Of a stretch of DNA of 64,000 nt, positions 1-9,871 are shown one piece after another; position 1 is the first letter of the stretch; every line of letters starts with the position of its first letter. The notes beneath the pieces are model-generated. The model was given only the letters and a program-made list of their open reading frames with translations, was not told the DNA's origin and made no database searches. The stretch covers positions 1-64,000 of the forward strand of contig NZ_LZFW01000009.1 of NCBI RefSeq assembly GCF_001676025.1, given 5' to 3'. The translations under genes and the position numbers were made by a program. The DNA comes from Vibrio sp. UCD-FRSSP16_30 (lineage in GTDB: Bacteria > Pseudomonadota > Gammaproteobacteria > Enterobacterales > Vibrionaceae).

Positions 1-289
1 TCGCCTTGGTGAGCCATTACCTCACCAACTAGCTAATCCCACCTGGGCATATCCTGAAGCGAGAGGCCCGAAGGTCCCCCTCTTTGGTCCGTAGACGTTA
101 TGCGGTATTAGCTATCGTTTCCAATAGTTATCCCCCACATCAGGGCAATTTCCCAGGCATTACTCACCCGTCCGCCGCTCGACGCCCAACAAATCACCCG
201 AAGGGTCAATGTTGTCGTTTCCGCTCGACTTGCATGTGTTAGGCCTGCCGCCAGCGTTCAATCTGAGCCATGATCAAACTCTTCAATTA
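1..289 (-). rRNA. rrs: 16S ribosomal RNA, 5' end only
   Basis: Read on the minus strand, the sequence contains the universal 16S 5' region, with the 27F primer motif AGAGTTTGATCATGGCTCAG ending the window-side gene start near 289. By analogy with the E. coli mature 5' end, the mature RNA should begin at about 289. The gene runs off the left edge of the window, so only the first 5' domain part is present. It is transcribed away from hemG and driven by the two promoters at 553-717. Confidence 0.97.
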
Positions 290-506
290 AAGTTTTTTGC
301 ATCTAAGATGCGGCTCAATGAATACTGACTTCAAAACTGTTCCTTACTCGAAAGTAAGAAGTAATTTTAAAGCTATTACTATTCCAACAGAATAGTAATG
401 AATTGACTGTGCCAATGATTAAAAATCATTGTATTGGTCACTCAGTTCATTGATAAATCTTTTCGATTATCATCAACGAGTGCCCACACAGATTGATAGG
501 TTTAAA

Positions 507-518
507 TTGTTAAAGAGC
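507..518 (-). promoter_or_regulatory. rrn leader boxA antitermination element
   Basis: The minus strand reads GCTCTTTAACAA about 220 nt upstream of the 16S 5' end. This is the classical gammaproteobacterial boxA where NusB-S10 loads the rRNA antitermination complex. It lies between promoter P2 and the mature 16S start, as expected. The rest of 290-787 is rRNA leader and promoter sequence; I see no protein gene in it. Confidence 0.8.
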
Positions 519-552
519 GTACTTTCGAGGCTTACCTCTCAAGTGGACGGCT

Positions 553-580
553 ATTTTAGCGATTTGAATCTCAGTGTCAA
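553..580 (-). promoter_or_regulatory. rrn promoter P2
   Basis: On the minus strand a perfect -35 TTGACA (575-580) is separated by 16 bp from a -10 TAAAAT (553-558). The 16-bp spacer is typical of rrn promoters. It sits downstream of P1 and upstream of boxA, matching the usual tandem P1-P2 layout. Confidence 0.8.
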
Positions 581-689
581 ACACTTTTTTAAGTTTGTTT
601 TCTGAGAGAAGTTAAACTTAAATGATTCAGCTAATTAGCCTACTGAAACACTGCGAAGCGTTGTCGCTGTTGCCGTGTCAGTGGGGCGC

Positions 690-750
690 ATTATAGAGAC
701 CTGCATCACGTTGGCAAGCGTTTTCTGGCATTTTTTTTGATTTTCTGATT
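690..750 (-). promoter_or_regulatory. rrn promoter P1 with UP element
   Basis: On the minus strand, -35 TTGCCA (712-717), a 16-bp spacer and a perfect -10 TATAAT (690-695) are followed by a GC-rich GCGCCCC discriminator, the hallmark of stringently controlled rRNA promoters. An A/T-rich tract at 721-750, immediately upstream of -35, fits an UP element for the RNA polymerase alpha subunit. Growth-rate and ppGpp control are inferred from the discriminator, not shown. Confidence 0.85.
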
Positions 751-787
751 GTTCGGTGAAAATTACAGCAGCAAGCTCAAAAACTGC

Positions 788-1324
788 TTATTTCATATCC
801 ATTTCTGATACTTTTTGGGTGAATAACGACACTTTCCCCCAATTGGTATATTCAACTTCTTTAGTTGTATCTGTTTCACCCCCTGTCATCGACATAATTA
901 GGCGAATCATGAATTTATCTAAGAAGTTATATCTTGGATATAAAAGTGCACCAGCAAAAACACCAATAAGCTTTGGCTGCCATGGCGATTTTTTAAGGAA
1001 TGTCTTTATATAGGCACTGCCTTCTGGTGTGTCTTTACCTTGGTCTTCTTTGCGCGCGGTTAGGTTTACACAAAAGAATGCCGCATTTATCTGCTCAAGC
1101 TGTACTAAATGCTTTTGAATGAACTGATAAAGAGACTTACTCAAATGACCATAACGAATAGAGGCGCCAACAACAACGCGGTCATAAGCCAGTAAATCAA
1201 TGCTATCCATTTTAGATAAATCAAAAGAGTCACATTTGAACCCTTCCAGTTCACTTTCTATATGAGTCAAAATTTTTTGTGTCTGCCCATCAGTCGTGGA
1301 GTATAACAATGCAGCCTTTTTCAA
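788..1324 (-). CDS. hemG: menaquinone-dependent protoporphyrinogen IX dehydrogenase
   Basis: HemG oxidises protoporphyrinogen IX to protoporphyrin IX in haem synthesis, using FMN and passing electrons to the quinone pool at the inner membrane. The 178-aa protein has a flavodoxin fold: the FMN phosphate loop YSTTDGQTQ at about residues 8-16, a VVGASIRYGH segment near 51-60, and the family's C-terminal SMTGGETDTTKEV stretch. It aligns from the first residue with E. coli HemG (181 aa). The start codon is TTG, with AAGGA placed 7 nt upstream; no in-frame ATG competes. It is 10 nt downstream of trkH and next to an rrn operon, the same arrangement as in E. coli. Confidence 0.95.
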   Translation of the reverse strand: MKKAALLYSTTDGQTQKILTHIESELEGFKCDSFDLSKMDSIDLLAYDRVVVGASIRYGHLSKSLYQFIQKHLVQLEQINAAFFCVNLTARKEDQGKDTPEGSAYIKTFLKKSPWQPKLIGVFAGALLYPRYNFLDKFMIRLIMSMTGGETDTTKEVEYTNWGKVSLFTQKVSEMDMK

Positions 1325-1334
1325 TGGTAATTCC

Positions 1335-2792
1335 TTAACTCTTCCAAAATGCTGGAGTAAACAAAATCAATAGGGTGAATACTTCAAGTCGTCCGAACAA
1401 CATAGAGACAACTAATACCCATTTCGCGGCATCGCTGATATCACCATAATGTAAAGAGACTTCGCCCAAACCCGGGCCAAGGTTATTCAATGTTGAGGCT
1501 ACAGCAGAAAAAGCGGTTAGTTCGTCCATTCCCGTTGCAATGAGAGCCAGCATACACACAACAAAAACCAACGCATATGCAGAGAAGAATCCCCATACCG
1601 CATCAATGACCTTAGAGGATAAAGCTTTATTACCTAACTTAATGGTAAATACCGCTCGTGGGTGAACTAAGCGTTTTAACTCTCGAAACCCTTGCAGGGT
1701 AAGTAACAGTATTCTTATTACCTTCATCCCACCACCTGTTGAACCTGCACAGCCACCAATAAAGGATGCAAATAGCAGTAGCATAGGTAGGAATAGAGGC
1801 CACTCTGCAAAACCTGTAGTGGTAAAACCTGCGGTTGTCGAGATAGAGACACTCTGGAACAAAGCTTGGTCAAACGCTTCATAATAAGTGTCATAACTAT
1901 GATGATTAAGCAGAACCAAAAAGCAGATAGCAAACAACATCACCTGAATAAAGATAAAGGCTCTAAACTCAGGATCTTTTAAGTAATATTTAGGATGCAC
2001 GCCACCTGATGCAAAAGCGGCAAAGTGTAGAGAATAGTTACAAGCTGAGATAAGTAAAAACACCACCGTTATCATATTTACGGCGTAGCTATCGAAGTAA
2101 GCCATGCTGGCATCGTGTGTAGAGAAGCCACCAATCGCGATTGTAGAGAAGCTATGCCCTATGGCATCAAACATGCTCATACCCGCCAACCAAAACGCAA
2201 TCGCACAGGCTACCGTCAAGCTAAGGTATATATACCAAAGTGCCTTGGCTGTTTCCGCAATCCTTGGGGTCATTTTGCTGTCTTTGACAGGCCCAGGGAT
2301 TTCGGCTCGATACAGCTGCATCCCACCAATCCCGAGCACCGGTAATATGGCGACTGCAAGTACAATGATCCCCATACCACCAAACCACTGTAAGAATTGA
2401 CGATAAAAGAGAATCGCTTTAGGCAGTTCATCAAGCCCAACAATAACCGTTGCACCTGTTGTTGTTAGTGCAGAAAAAGATTCAAAGAATGCATCTGCGA
2501 CCCCGACTGAACCACTATTTATAAGGAGAAAAGGAAGAGCACCCGCACTGCCAATAACAGTCCAAAATAATACGACAATTAAAAAACCATCACGGGCTTT
2601 GAGATCTCGCTTCTGGTGTCTATTGGGAAACCAACACACAAAACCACAGATCAGTAATATGATAAAGGTAACCACAAAAGGCACACCTGCGCCGTCCCGA
2701 TAAATAAGGGCAACACCTGCAGGGGCTAACATCGACACACTGAAGAGTGCCAGCAATAGACCTACGATTCGAATAATGGAACGAAACTGCAT
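1335..2792 (-). CDS. trkH: Trk potassium uptake channel subunit TrkH (first copy)
   Basis: TrkH is the inner-membrane K+-conducting subunit that works with the peripheral NAD(H)/nucleotide-binding protein TrkA. The 485-aa product shows the four pore-loop repeats of the SKT superfamily: TTTGAT at about 110-115, AIGGFS near 219-224, TTAGFT near 319-324 and NLGPGLG near 437-443, separated by hydrophobic spans; the C-terminus ends LLILFTPAFWK as in the family. It sits 7 nt after yigZ and 10 nt before hemG, an operon shared with E. coli. A second TrkH gene lies at 59041-60486; this copy has no trkA beside it and presumably shares the one at 60496-61872. Confidence 0.95.
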   Translation of the reverse strand: MQFRSIIRIVGLLLALFSVSMLAPAGVALIYRDGAGVPFVVTFIILLICGFVCWFPNRHQKRDLKARDGFLIVVLFWTVIGSAGALPFLLINSGSVGVADAFFESFSALTTTGATVIVGLDELPKAILFYRQFLQWFGGMGIIVLAVAILPVLGIGGMQLYRAEIPGPVKDSKMTPRIAETAKALWYIYLSLTVACAIAFWLAGMSMFDAIGHSFSTIAIGGFSTHDASMAYFDSYAVNMITVVFLLISACNYSLHFAAFASGGVHPKYYLKDPEFRAFIFIQVMLFAICFLVLLNHHSYDTYYEAFDQALFQSVSISTTAGFTTTGFAEWPLFLPMLLLFASFIGGCAGSTGGGMKVIRILLLTLQGFRELKRLVHPRAVFTIKLGNKALSSKVIDAVWGFFSAYALVFVVCMLALIATGMDELTAFSAVASTLNNLGPGLGEVSLHYGDISDAAKWVLVVSMLFGRLEVFTLLILFTPAFWKS

Positions 2793-2799
2793 ACTTGAG

Positions 2800-3417
2800 T
2801 TAGCTCACCTTTGAGATTAAGGCTCTCGCCCCTGTTTTGTTTGTCATGGTCAGAATAAAATCATTTTCATTGAGAACTTCAATTTCCACCGTCAGTTTAG
2901 CGTTAATATCATACGAAGCTGAGATCTCTACTGCACCGTATTGCGCCATGATGGACTGTGTTAAAGATATAAGAGAGTAATCGACCTCAAGCATTAGCAA
3001 AGTGGTGATTTTCTTTTCGGTTGTTTCTAGCTCTTTTAAAGCTTGCTGTACTCCACCACCGTATGCCTTCACTAAACCGCCAGTACCCAAACGGATACCA
3101 CCATAGTATCGAGTAACAACTGCGGTAAGCTCTCCCACACCAGAACCTGTTAACTGCGCCAGTATTGGTTTACCCGCTGTGCCAGAGGGCTCGCCATCAT
3201 CACTAAAGCCCCACTTCATTGAATCTTCAGGTCGACCGGCCACAAATGCCCAACAGTTATGCCTGGCGTCATTATGTTTTGCCTTGATTTTATCTACAAA
3301 TGCTTTGGCTTCTTCAATGGACGGAGTGTGAGCTAGGTAGGTAATAAACTGACTCTTCTTAATTTCTTCTTCAAAAATCGTTGATTTAGCCGGTATTAAA
3401 TAAGGAGAGACGTTCAT
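2800..3417 (-). CDS. yigZ: IMPACT (YigZ/UPF0029) family protein
   Basis: This is a member of the YigZ/IMPACT family, conserved from bacteria to eukaryotes; the eukaryotic members modulate GCN2 signalling, but the bacterial biochemical role is not settled. The 205-aa protein has the N-terminal domain with the family signature RYYGGIRLGTGGLVKAYGGG and the C-terminal ferredoxin-like domain. I chose ATG 3417 because the protein then aligns with E. coli YigZ from its first residues (LIPA...EEIKKS); a TTG at 3444 is possible in frame, but a strong AAAGGAGA lies 18 nt from it and 45 nt from the ATG, so the exact start is uncertain. It is the first gene of yigZ-trkH-hemG. No pepQ is found between it and fadB, unlike in E. 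coli. Confidence 0.88.
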   Translation of the reverse strand: MNVSPYLIPAKSTIFEEEIKKSQFITYLAHTPSIEEAKAFVDKIKAKHNDARHNCWAFVAGRPEDSMKWGFSDDGEPSGTAGKPILAQLTGSGVGELTAVVTRYYGGIRLGTGGLVKAYGGGVQQALKELETTEKKITTLLMLEVDYSLISLTQSIMAQYGAVEISASYDINAKLTVEIEVLNENDFILTMTNKTGARALISKVS

Positions 3418-3551
3418 TGGGTCTATATATTTTGAGGTAATCAAAACAGTTTACCACGAGATCTCCTTTCTATTAATAGTGACCACAATAACGATTGTTA
3501 ATAAATTGTTGTATAAATGTATTGTAATTTACTTATTATATGGTCAAAATC

Positions 3552-3568
3552 AACTGGTCTTACCACGA
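3552..3568. promoter_or_regulatory. FadR-type operator upstream of fadB
   Basis: The 17-mer AACTGGTCTTACCACGA matches the FadR consensus half-site AACTGGTC fully, with ACCA retained in the second half. It lies 45 bp upstream of the fadB start, the expected position for repression of beta-oxidation genes that is relieved by long-chain acyl-CoA. No fadR gene is in the window, so binding is inferred from the motif. Confidence 0.65.
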
Positions 3569-3613
3569 TAACTATCTCGCCATTTAGGCTGACCCGACTC
3601 ATGGAGAACAAGG

Positions 3614-5785
3614 ATGATCTATCAAGCAGAGACCCTCACGGTCAAAGAACACCAAGACGGCATAGCAGAGATATGCTTTTGTGGAGATAACTCCGTAAAT
3701 AAACTCGACCTTAAAACACTAGAGGCTCTTGATGTTGCTATTCAATCTTTGCAGCAGTTGCCGAACCTAAAAGGCGTACTACTCACCAGTGATAAAGACA
3801 CTTTCATTGTTGGAGCCGATATTACTGAGTTTTTGGGATTATTTGCTAAGCCCCAACAAGAATTAGACCAATGGTTATTGTTTGCCAACTCCATCTTTAA
3901 CAATCTAGAAGATCTGCCTGTACCAACCATTTCTGTCATCAAAGGTCATGCGCTTGGGGGTGGATGTGAAGCCATCCTAGCGACTGATTTTCGTATTGCC
4001 GATAAAACAGCCAACATTGGTCTGCCTGAAACTAAGTTAGGCATTATGCCGGGCTTTGGCGGAACAGTTAGACTGCCTCGTGTCGTTGGCGCAGATAGTG
4101 CGATGGAAATCATTACTGCGGGCAGCTCAAAACGAGCAGATCAATTGCTTAGAATAGGCTTAATTGATGCGATAGTAGATACTGACAAATTATTTGAATC
4201 GGCTATTAAGCTGATTAACGATGCCAATAGTGGAGCAATTGACTGGAAAGGGCGTCGTACACAAAAAACCTCACCATTAGGCCTGAAAAAGCTCGAAGCC
4301 ATGATGAGTTTCACTACCGCTAAAGGACTGGTTGCACAAAAAGCTGGGCCTCACTACCCTGCGCCAATGATGGCCGTCAAAACCATTGAAAGTGCAGCTC
4401 GCTTTTCTCGTGACGAAGCACTGAATATAGAAAGAGCCAACTTTATTACCCTCACCCAAACTGAAGTCGCCACTTCGTTAGTGGGATTATTCCTGAATGA
4501 TCAGTACATCAAGGGATTAGCAAAAAAAGCAGCTAAATCATCGACAAAACCAACTAATAGCGCCGGTGTATTGGGTGCGGGGATCATGGGGGGCGGTATC
4601 GCCTACCAATCGGCCCTTAAGGGGGTGCCTGTTTTCATGAAGGACATAGCGCAACCATCACTGGATTTAGGGTTAACTGAAGCGTCAAAATTACTTAATC
4701 AACGCCTTGAGCGTAAGCGTATTAGCTCTGATAAATTAACCAAGGTATTAAACTCTATCACCCCTAGCCTTCACTATGCAGGTATCGAGCAAGCGGATGT
4801 CATCATAGAAGCGGTCATTGAGAATCCTAAAATTAAAGCCAGTGTACTTGCAGAGGTTGAACAGCACGCAAATAAAGAAACCGTCATCACCTCCAACACC
4901 AGTACCATTCCTATTAATCTACTGGCTAAATCACTACAACGACCAGAAAACTTTTGTGGCATGCACTTCTTCAACCCTGTGCATCGCATGCCTTTAGTTG
5001 AGATCATTAGGGGTGAGAAAACATCCGATGAAACCATTAATCGCGTCGTGGCTTACGCTGCAAAAATGGGGAAATCACCGATTGTTGTTAATGATTGCCC
5101 CGGATTTTTTGTAAACCGCGTTTTATTTCCATACTTCAACGGCTTTAGCCAACTGGTTAGCGATGGCGCTGATTTCCAACACATAGATAAAGTGATGGAG
5201 CGTCAATTTGGCTGGCCAATGGGGCCTGCCTATCTTCTTGATGTAGTTGGATTAGATACCGCTCATCATGCTCAGCAAGTGATGTCTAAGGGATTCCCAC
5301 AACGCATGGCAAAACAAGGTATTGATGCCATTGACCTGTTATTTGAAGAGCAGCGTTATGGGCAAAAGAATGGTCTTGGATTTTATGAATATCAACCTGA
5401 CCGTAAAGGTAAACCGAAAAAAACCTTCAACCCTGACGTATTGCAGCACTTAACAGCGCTAAACGCACCACAAAAACAGTTTAGTGATGAAGAGATTCTG
5501 CATCGAATGATGATCCCACTAATTAATGAAGTGGTGTTATGTCTTGAAGAGAACATTATCGCATCACCTCAAGAAGCGGATATGGCTTTAGTTTATGGTC
5601 TTGGATTTCCTCCATTTAGAGGAGGCGCATTCCGCTACTTAGACAGCATCGGCATTAATCAGTACCTAGCACTGTGCGAACAGTATCAATCGTTAGGGCC
5701 ACTTTATAAGGCACCACAACTGCTCTATAGCATGGCCGATTCTGGTAACACTTTTTACGCTAACCAACAAACCACCAGCGTGTAA
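3614..5785 (+). CDS. fadB: fatty acid oxidation complex subunit alpha
   Basis: FadB is the multifunctional alpha subunit of the aerobic beta-oxidation complex: enoyl-CoA hydratase/isomerase in the N-terminal half and L-3-hydroxyacyl-CoA dehydrogenase in the C-terminal half. The 723-aa protein (E. coli 729) has the crotonase motif [10 protein letters not shown] with Glu119 and the second catalytic Glu139 in GLPETKLG, then an NAD-binding [10 protein letters not shown] at 321-330, SNTSTIPI near 427, and the catalytic His in [12 protein letters not shown] near 451. ATG 3614 has GGAG 7 nt upstream. fadA follows after 19 nt, so the two form the fadBA operon, controlled by the FadR-type site at 3552-3568. 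Confidence 0.97.
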   Translation: MIYQAETLTVKEHQDGIAEICFCGDNSVNKLDLKTLEALDVAIQSLQQLPNLKGVLLTSDKDTFIVGADITEFLGLFAKPQQELDQWLLFANSIFNNLEDLPVPTISVIKGHALGGGCEAILATDFRIADKTANIGLPETKLGIMPGFGGTVRLPRVVGADSAMEIITAGSSKRADQLLRIGLIDAIVDTDKLFESAIKLINDANSGAIDWKGRRTQKTSPLGLKKLEAMMSFTTAKGLVAQKAGPHYPAPMMAVKTIESAARFSRDEALNIERANFITLTQTEVATSLVGLFLNDQYIKGLAKKAAKSSTKPTNSAGVLGAGIMGGGIAYQSALKGVPVFMKDIAQPSLDLGLTEASKLLNQRLERKRISSDKLTKVLNSITPSLHYAGIEQADVIIEAVIENPKIKASVLAEVEQHANKETVITSNTSTIPINLLAKSLQRPENFCGMHFFNPVHRMPLVEIIRGEKTSDETINRVVAYAAKMGKSPIVVNDCPGFFVNRVLFPYFNGFSQLVSDGADFQHIDKVMERQFGWPMGPAYLLDVVGLDTAHHAQQVMSKGFPQRMAKQGIDAIDLLFEEQRYGQKNGLGFYEYQPDRKGKPKKTFNPDVLQHLTALNAPQKQFSDEEILHRMMIPLINEVVLCLEENIIASPQEADMALVYGLGFPPFRGGAFRYLDSIGINQYLALCEQYQSLGPLYKAPQLLYSMADSGNTFYANQQTTSV

Positions 5786-5792
5786 TCAATAA

Positions 5793-6968
<1,176 letters not shown>

Positions 6969-6990
6969 AAACCACCTCTCCCCTTGCTAT

Positions 6991-7026
6991 AACAGCCTTA
7001 GTTTTAACTAAGGCTGTTTCATTTTC
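6991..7026 (+). terminator. rho-independent terminator of fadBA
   Basis: An 11-bp perfect stem (AACAGCCTTAG, 6991-7001, pairing with 7008-7018) with loop TTTTAA is followed by TTTCATTTT. It lies 23 bp after the fadA stop codon. Confidence 0.85.
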
Positions 7027-7159
7027 TCAAACTAATCATGCTTTAACAGCAATTAATGCACAAAACGCATAGTATCAATGATGACAAATCATTTTTTTTA
7101 TTATTGATTCTTACCTAAACTAGTTAGCAATCAAACACATTACCCCTTTGGAGCTATTC

Positions 7160-8143
7160 ATGTTTAAAGCACTTGTTCTAAACCAAGAAGATAAGAAAAC
7201 CCTTGCAGCTATTGAGCAGGTAGATGAATCACTACTACCAGAGGGTGATGTTGAAGTTGCTGTAGACTACTCATCATTAAACTATAAAGACGGTTTAGCT
7301 ATTACAGGTAAAGGCAGAATCATCCGTAACTTCCCTATGGTTCCTGGTATCGATTTAGTGGGTACAGTGACCACTTCTGATGATGCTCGCTATCAAGCTG
7401 GTGACCAAGTTGTTCTTACAGGCTGGGGCGTTGGTGAAAACCATTGGGGTGGCATGTCTGAAAAAGCTCGCCTTAAAGGTGACTGGTTGGTTCCTCTTGT
7501 TGATGGCCTATCAGGTCAACAAGCAATGAGTGTAGGTACTGCAGGCTTTACCGCTATGTTGTGTGTACAAGCAATTGTTGATGGTGGCGTAAAACCTGAA
7601 GACGGCGAAGTACTAGTCACTGGCGCAAGCGGTGGTGTGGGTAGTGTTGCTGTTACCCTGCTTAGCCAACTTGGTTACTCTGTTGCAGCGGTTACAGGCC
7701 GTGCCTCTCAAAATGGTGAGCTTCTAAAAAGCCTTGGTGCTTCTCGCATTGTTGAGCGCTCTGAACTTGAAGAGCCAGCAAAACCACTTGAGCGTCAAGT
7801 TTGGGCTGCCGCTGTCGATACTGTTGGTAGCAAAGTACTGGCGAAAGTATTAACTCAAATGAACTACAACGGCGTTGTTGCAGCATGTGGTCTTGCCGGT
7901 GGATTTGATCTACCAACCACAGTAATGCCATTTATTTTACGTAATGTTCGTTTGCAAGGTGTGGATTCTGTTATGTGCCCACGCGAAAAACGTATTCAAG
8001 CATGGGAGCGTTTAGTTGAACTACTACCTGCTTCATTTTACGAGCAAGCAACAAAGCTGATTAATCTTGAAGATGCAATTCAAGCAGCCAATGACATCAC
8101 CAACGGCCAAATTACTGGACGTGTTGTGATTAAAGTGAGCTAG
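7160..8143 (+). CDS. acuI: acrylyl-CoA reductase (NADPH), AcuI/YhdH family
   Basis: This is a zinc-free medium-chain dehydrogenase/reductase. The AcuI/YhdH family reduces the toxic electrophile acryloyl-CoA to propionyl-CoA with NADPH. The 327-aa protein has the N-terminal GroES-like domain with NYKDGLAITG and FPMVPGIDLVG, and the Rossmann loop VTGASGGVGSVAV near residues 150-162. ATG 7160 is chosen over an upstream TTG (7148) because GGAG sits 8 nt before it and family members begin FKALVL. It stands alone behind the fadBA terminator, in a 133-bp A/T-rich intergenic region. A role in clearing acryloyl-CoA from propionate or DMSP/acrylate metabolism is inferred from the family. Confidence 0.88.
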   Translation: MFKALVLNQEDKKTLAAIEQVDESLLPEGDVEVAVDYSSLNYKDGLAITGKGRIIRNFPMVPGIDLVGTVTTSDDARYQAGDQVVLTGWGVGENHWGGMSEKARLKGDWLVPLVDGLSGQQAMSVGTAGFTAMLCVQAIVDGGVKPEDGEVLVTGASGGVGSVAVTLLSQLGYSVAAVTGRASQNGELLKSLGASRIVERSELEEPAKPLERQVWAAAVDTVGSKVLAKVLTQMNYNGVVAACGLAGGFDLPTTVMPFILRNVRLQGVDSVMCPREKRIQAWERLVELLPASFYEQATKLINLEDAIQAANDITNGQITGRVVIKVS

Positions 8144-8165
8144 TTTGCTGGGGGCAGCAATCTAT

Positions 8166-8191
8166 AAGTCAGCGGATTAATTCGCTGACTT
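8166..8191. terminator. convergent intergenic hairpin between acuI and the LysR gene
   Basis: AAGTCAGCG (8166-8174) pairs with CGCTGACTT (8183-8191) around a short A/T loop. It lies 22 bp after acuI and reaches the stop codon of the convergent LysR gene. Neither side has a long U tract, so it may be a weak bidirectional terminator or a 3'-end-protecting hairpin. Confidence 0.4.
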
Positions 8192-9131
8192 ACTCCAACC
8201 CCATATCCATCACACGCTTCTCAATCAATCGACCACACTCACTTTTTAACATCCCCCTCAACCATTTTTGCGTTGAAGACGTATCACACCTTGAATGCCA
8301 GATTAATGAATAATCAAATGGAATAAATTCAAATGGTAGTGATTTAACCACCAAGTCATATCTCTCTGAAACTAAATAGGCTAAATCGGCTGGCACGGTA
8401 ATGATGATGGGTAAACGATCCACAATCGCTAACGCCGCTTCTAGATGATAAGCACGTAATATCAAATTCATTGAGCCGTGACACTTTAAACTCTCATCAA
8501 TAAGCGACTTAACCCCATCACTAATGGCGATCATTGCATGAGGCAATGTCAGAAAGTCATCGATGGTTAAGCTTTTTCCTGCCAATGGATGATGCTTAGA
8601 GACCAAACAACTCACCCCAACCTTTCCCAATACTTCTCGGCGCAGAGGCTCAATATCAGACACCGGGCGACAAATTGCCATATCGACCCTTTCGGCCGTT
8701 AATTGGTGGTAAATATTGTCATGTTGTAATGGCTGAAAATCCAAAGAGATATTTGGAGCCTGTTCGTAAATCTTAGGTAAGGCAAATGGCAATATGGTCT
8801 GCATTGCGTAATCGGTGGTTGCCACCACAAAACGTTGCGTACATTGTGAAGGATCAAAGTCTGTTGGCGTAAGCAGTTCTCGAATTGCCTCCAATGGAAA
8901 TTGAATTTGCTCATTAAACTGCAAGGCTTTCTCGGTTGCGATTAAATTCTGCCCATTACGAGTAAATAGAGGATCATTAAGCAACTCTCTTAAACGCCCT
9001 AGCACTCGGCTCATTGCTGACTGACTCAAATTCAACCTAAGCGCCGCTCGGCTAACACTTCCTTCCTCTACCAATACACGTAATGCGATAAGTAGATTAA
9101 GATCTCGACGATAAATATCTTCTAATTCCAT
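8190..9131 (-). CDS. LysR-type transcriptional regulator, target unknown
   Basis: A 313-aa LysR-family regulator. The winged helix-turn-helix is at about residues 10-70 (LVEEGSVSRAALRLNLSQSAMSRVLGRL), followed by a periplasmic-binding-fold effector domain ending WLRGMLKSE. The start at ATG 9131 has AGAGG 4-5 nt upstream; an upstream in-frame extension to 9194 is not needed for the fold. The RDLNLLIALRVLVEE opening resembles the NodD/LeuO-like branch, but I cannot assign a target. It is flanked by acuI (convergent) and tusA (divergent, about 330 bp away). The region upstream contains a minus-strand terminator and a small Trp-containing frame, so its expression may be attenuated. Confidence 0.85.
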   Translation of the reverse strand: MELEDIYRRDLNLLIALRVLVEEGSVSRAALRLNLSQSAMSRVLGRLRELLNDPLFTRNGQNLIATEKALQFNEQIQFPLEAIRELLTPTDFDPSQCTQRFVVATTDYAMQTILPFALPKIYEQAPNISLDFQPLQHDNIYHQLTAERVDMAICRPVSDIEPLRREVLGKVGVSCLVSKHHPLAGKSLTIDDFLTLPHAMIAISDGVKSLIDESLKCHGSMNLILRAYHLEAALAIVDRLPIIITVPADLAYLVSERYDLVVKSLPFEFIPFDYSLIWHSRCDTSSTQKWLRGMLKSECGRLIEKRVMDMGLE

Positions 9132-9241
9132 GTAACCTCTAACACCAACACTCTTTATTGTTTTACTGAAACGTCGAAAGACTTTTCCCAGCAATCAACT
9201 CTGTCTGACATCATAAACCACTGGGAATCATAAATGACAGA

Positions 9242-9268
9242 CAAAAAAATCCCGCAACCAAGTGCGGG
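9242..9268 (-). terminator. intrinsic terminator upstream of the LysR gene
   Basis: On the minus strand CCCGCA-CTTGGT-TGCGGG (9251-9268) is followed by A and seven T residues (9243-9249). It sits 111 bp upstream of the LysR start and reads toward it, so it ends or attenuates a minus-strand transcript that begins to the right. No annotated minus-strand gene lies upstream, so it marks an undescribed short transcript or a regulatory leader. Confidence 0.75.
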
Positions 9269-9287
9269 AAAGCCCAAGTAAAGAGTA

Positions 9288-9323
9288 TTAGAATACTGAC
9301 CACAACCAATTGCTATTAATCAT
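9288..9323 (-). CDS. candidate 11-residue leader peptide with two Trp codons
   Basis: The minus strand reads MINSNWLWSVF followed by TAA, ending 20 nt before the terminator stem at 9251-9268. A short frame with clustered Trp codons next to an intrinsic terminator is the arrangement of a transcription-attenuation leader. The ribosome site is poor (GGTAG) and no alternative antiterminator is obvious to me, so this could be chance. Its stop codon overlaps a 6-bp inverted repeat (AGTATT-AG-AATACT, 9284-9297). If real, it would control the LysR gene at 8190-9131. Confidence 0.25.
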   Translation of the reverse strand: MINSNWLWSVF

Positions 9324-9461
9324 GCGCTACCAATTTCGTGTTATCAGTATGTTAAATTCACTAAATTAACTTTATACCCACATAGCTAGATTGCCAAGTT
9401 GATATTGAATATTTTTTATACTCAAGTATGATCTCGACCTCGTTTTTTGAGAGTTAACAAT

Positions 9462-9710
9462 ATGTCTTTTAATCCAGAAGTTGCGCATCACGTCCTCGAG
9501 GCGGAAGGCTTGCGCTGTCCAGAACCCGTCATGATGGTCAGAAAAACCATTCGCACCATGCAAGAAGGTGAAATTTTATTGGTCAAAGCCGATGATCCTT
9601 CAACTGTACGTGATATTCCAAGCTTCTGTCGTTTTATGGACCACCAGCTAATTGCCAAAGAAACGGATTCAGCCCCCTTTCAATATCTGATCAAAAAAGG
9701 TCTGGTATAA
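9462..9710 (+). CDS. tusA: sulfur carrier protein TusA
   Basis: TusA accepts persulfide sulfur from the cysteine desulfurase IscS and passes it to TusBCD-E-MnmA for 2-thiolation of the wobble uridine in tRNA-Lys/Glu/Gln. The 82-aa protein has the catalytic Cys19 in the family motif [16 protein letters not shown] 9462 aligns with E. coli TusA residue 1; the upstream TTG at 9447 would add five unconserved residues. It is monocistronic here, with glyQ starting 161 bp later. Confidence 0.96.
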   Translation: MSFNPEVAHHVLEAEGLRCPEPVMMVRKTIRTMQEGEILLVKADDPSTVRDIPSFCRFMDHQLIAKETDSAPFQYLIKKGLV

Positions 9711-9871
9711 CACTTCTTTAGTCAAAGTTTTCTACCAGATCCACTCTGCTACTTATCATTATTAGGATTTTTGTATAAGGATTGGTGTTTTTTTCGCTAC
9801 TCCCAATCGCAATTCATAGGTATAATTTGAAGTTATTTCATTTTTAAACAAAAGAATTGCGCGAAACGACT

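Noticed and set aside
756..1013. 85-codon plus-strand frame overlapping hemG and the rrn leader edge
   Set aside because: Mostly the complement of hemG; no recognisable product.
9132..9194. Longer N-terminus for the LysR gene
   Set aside because: The region is basic and unlike a LysR N-terminus; AGAGG before ATG 9131 decides the start.
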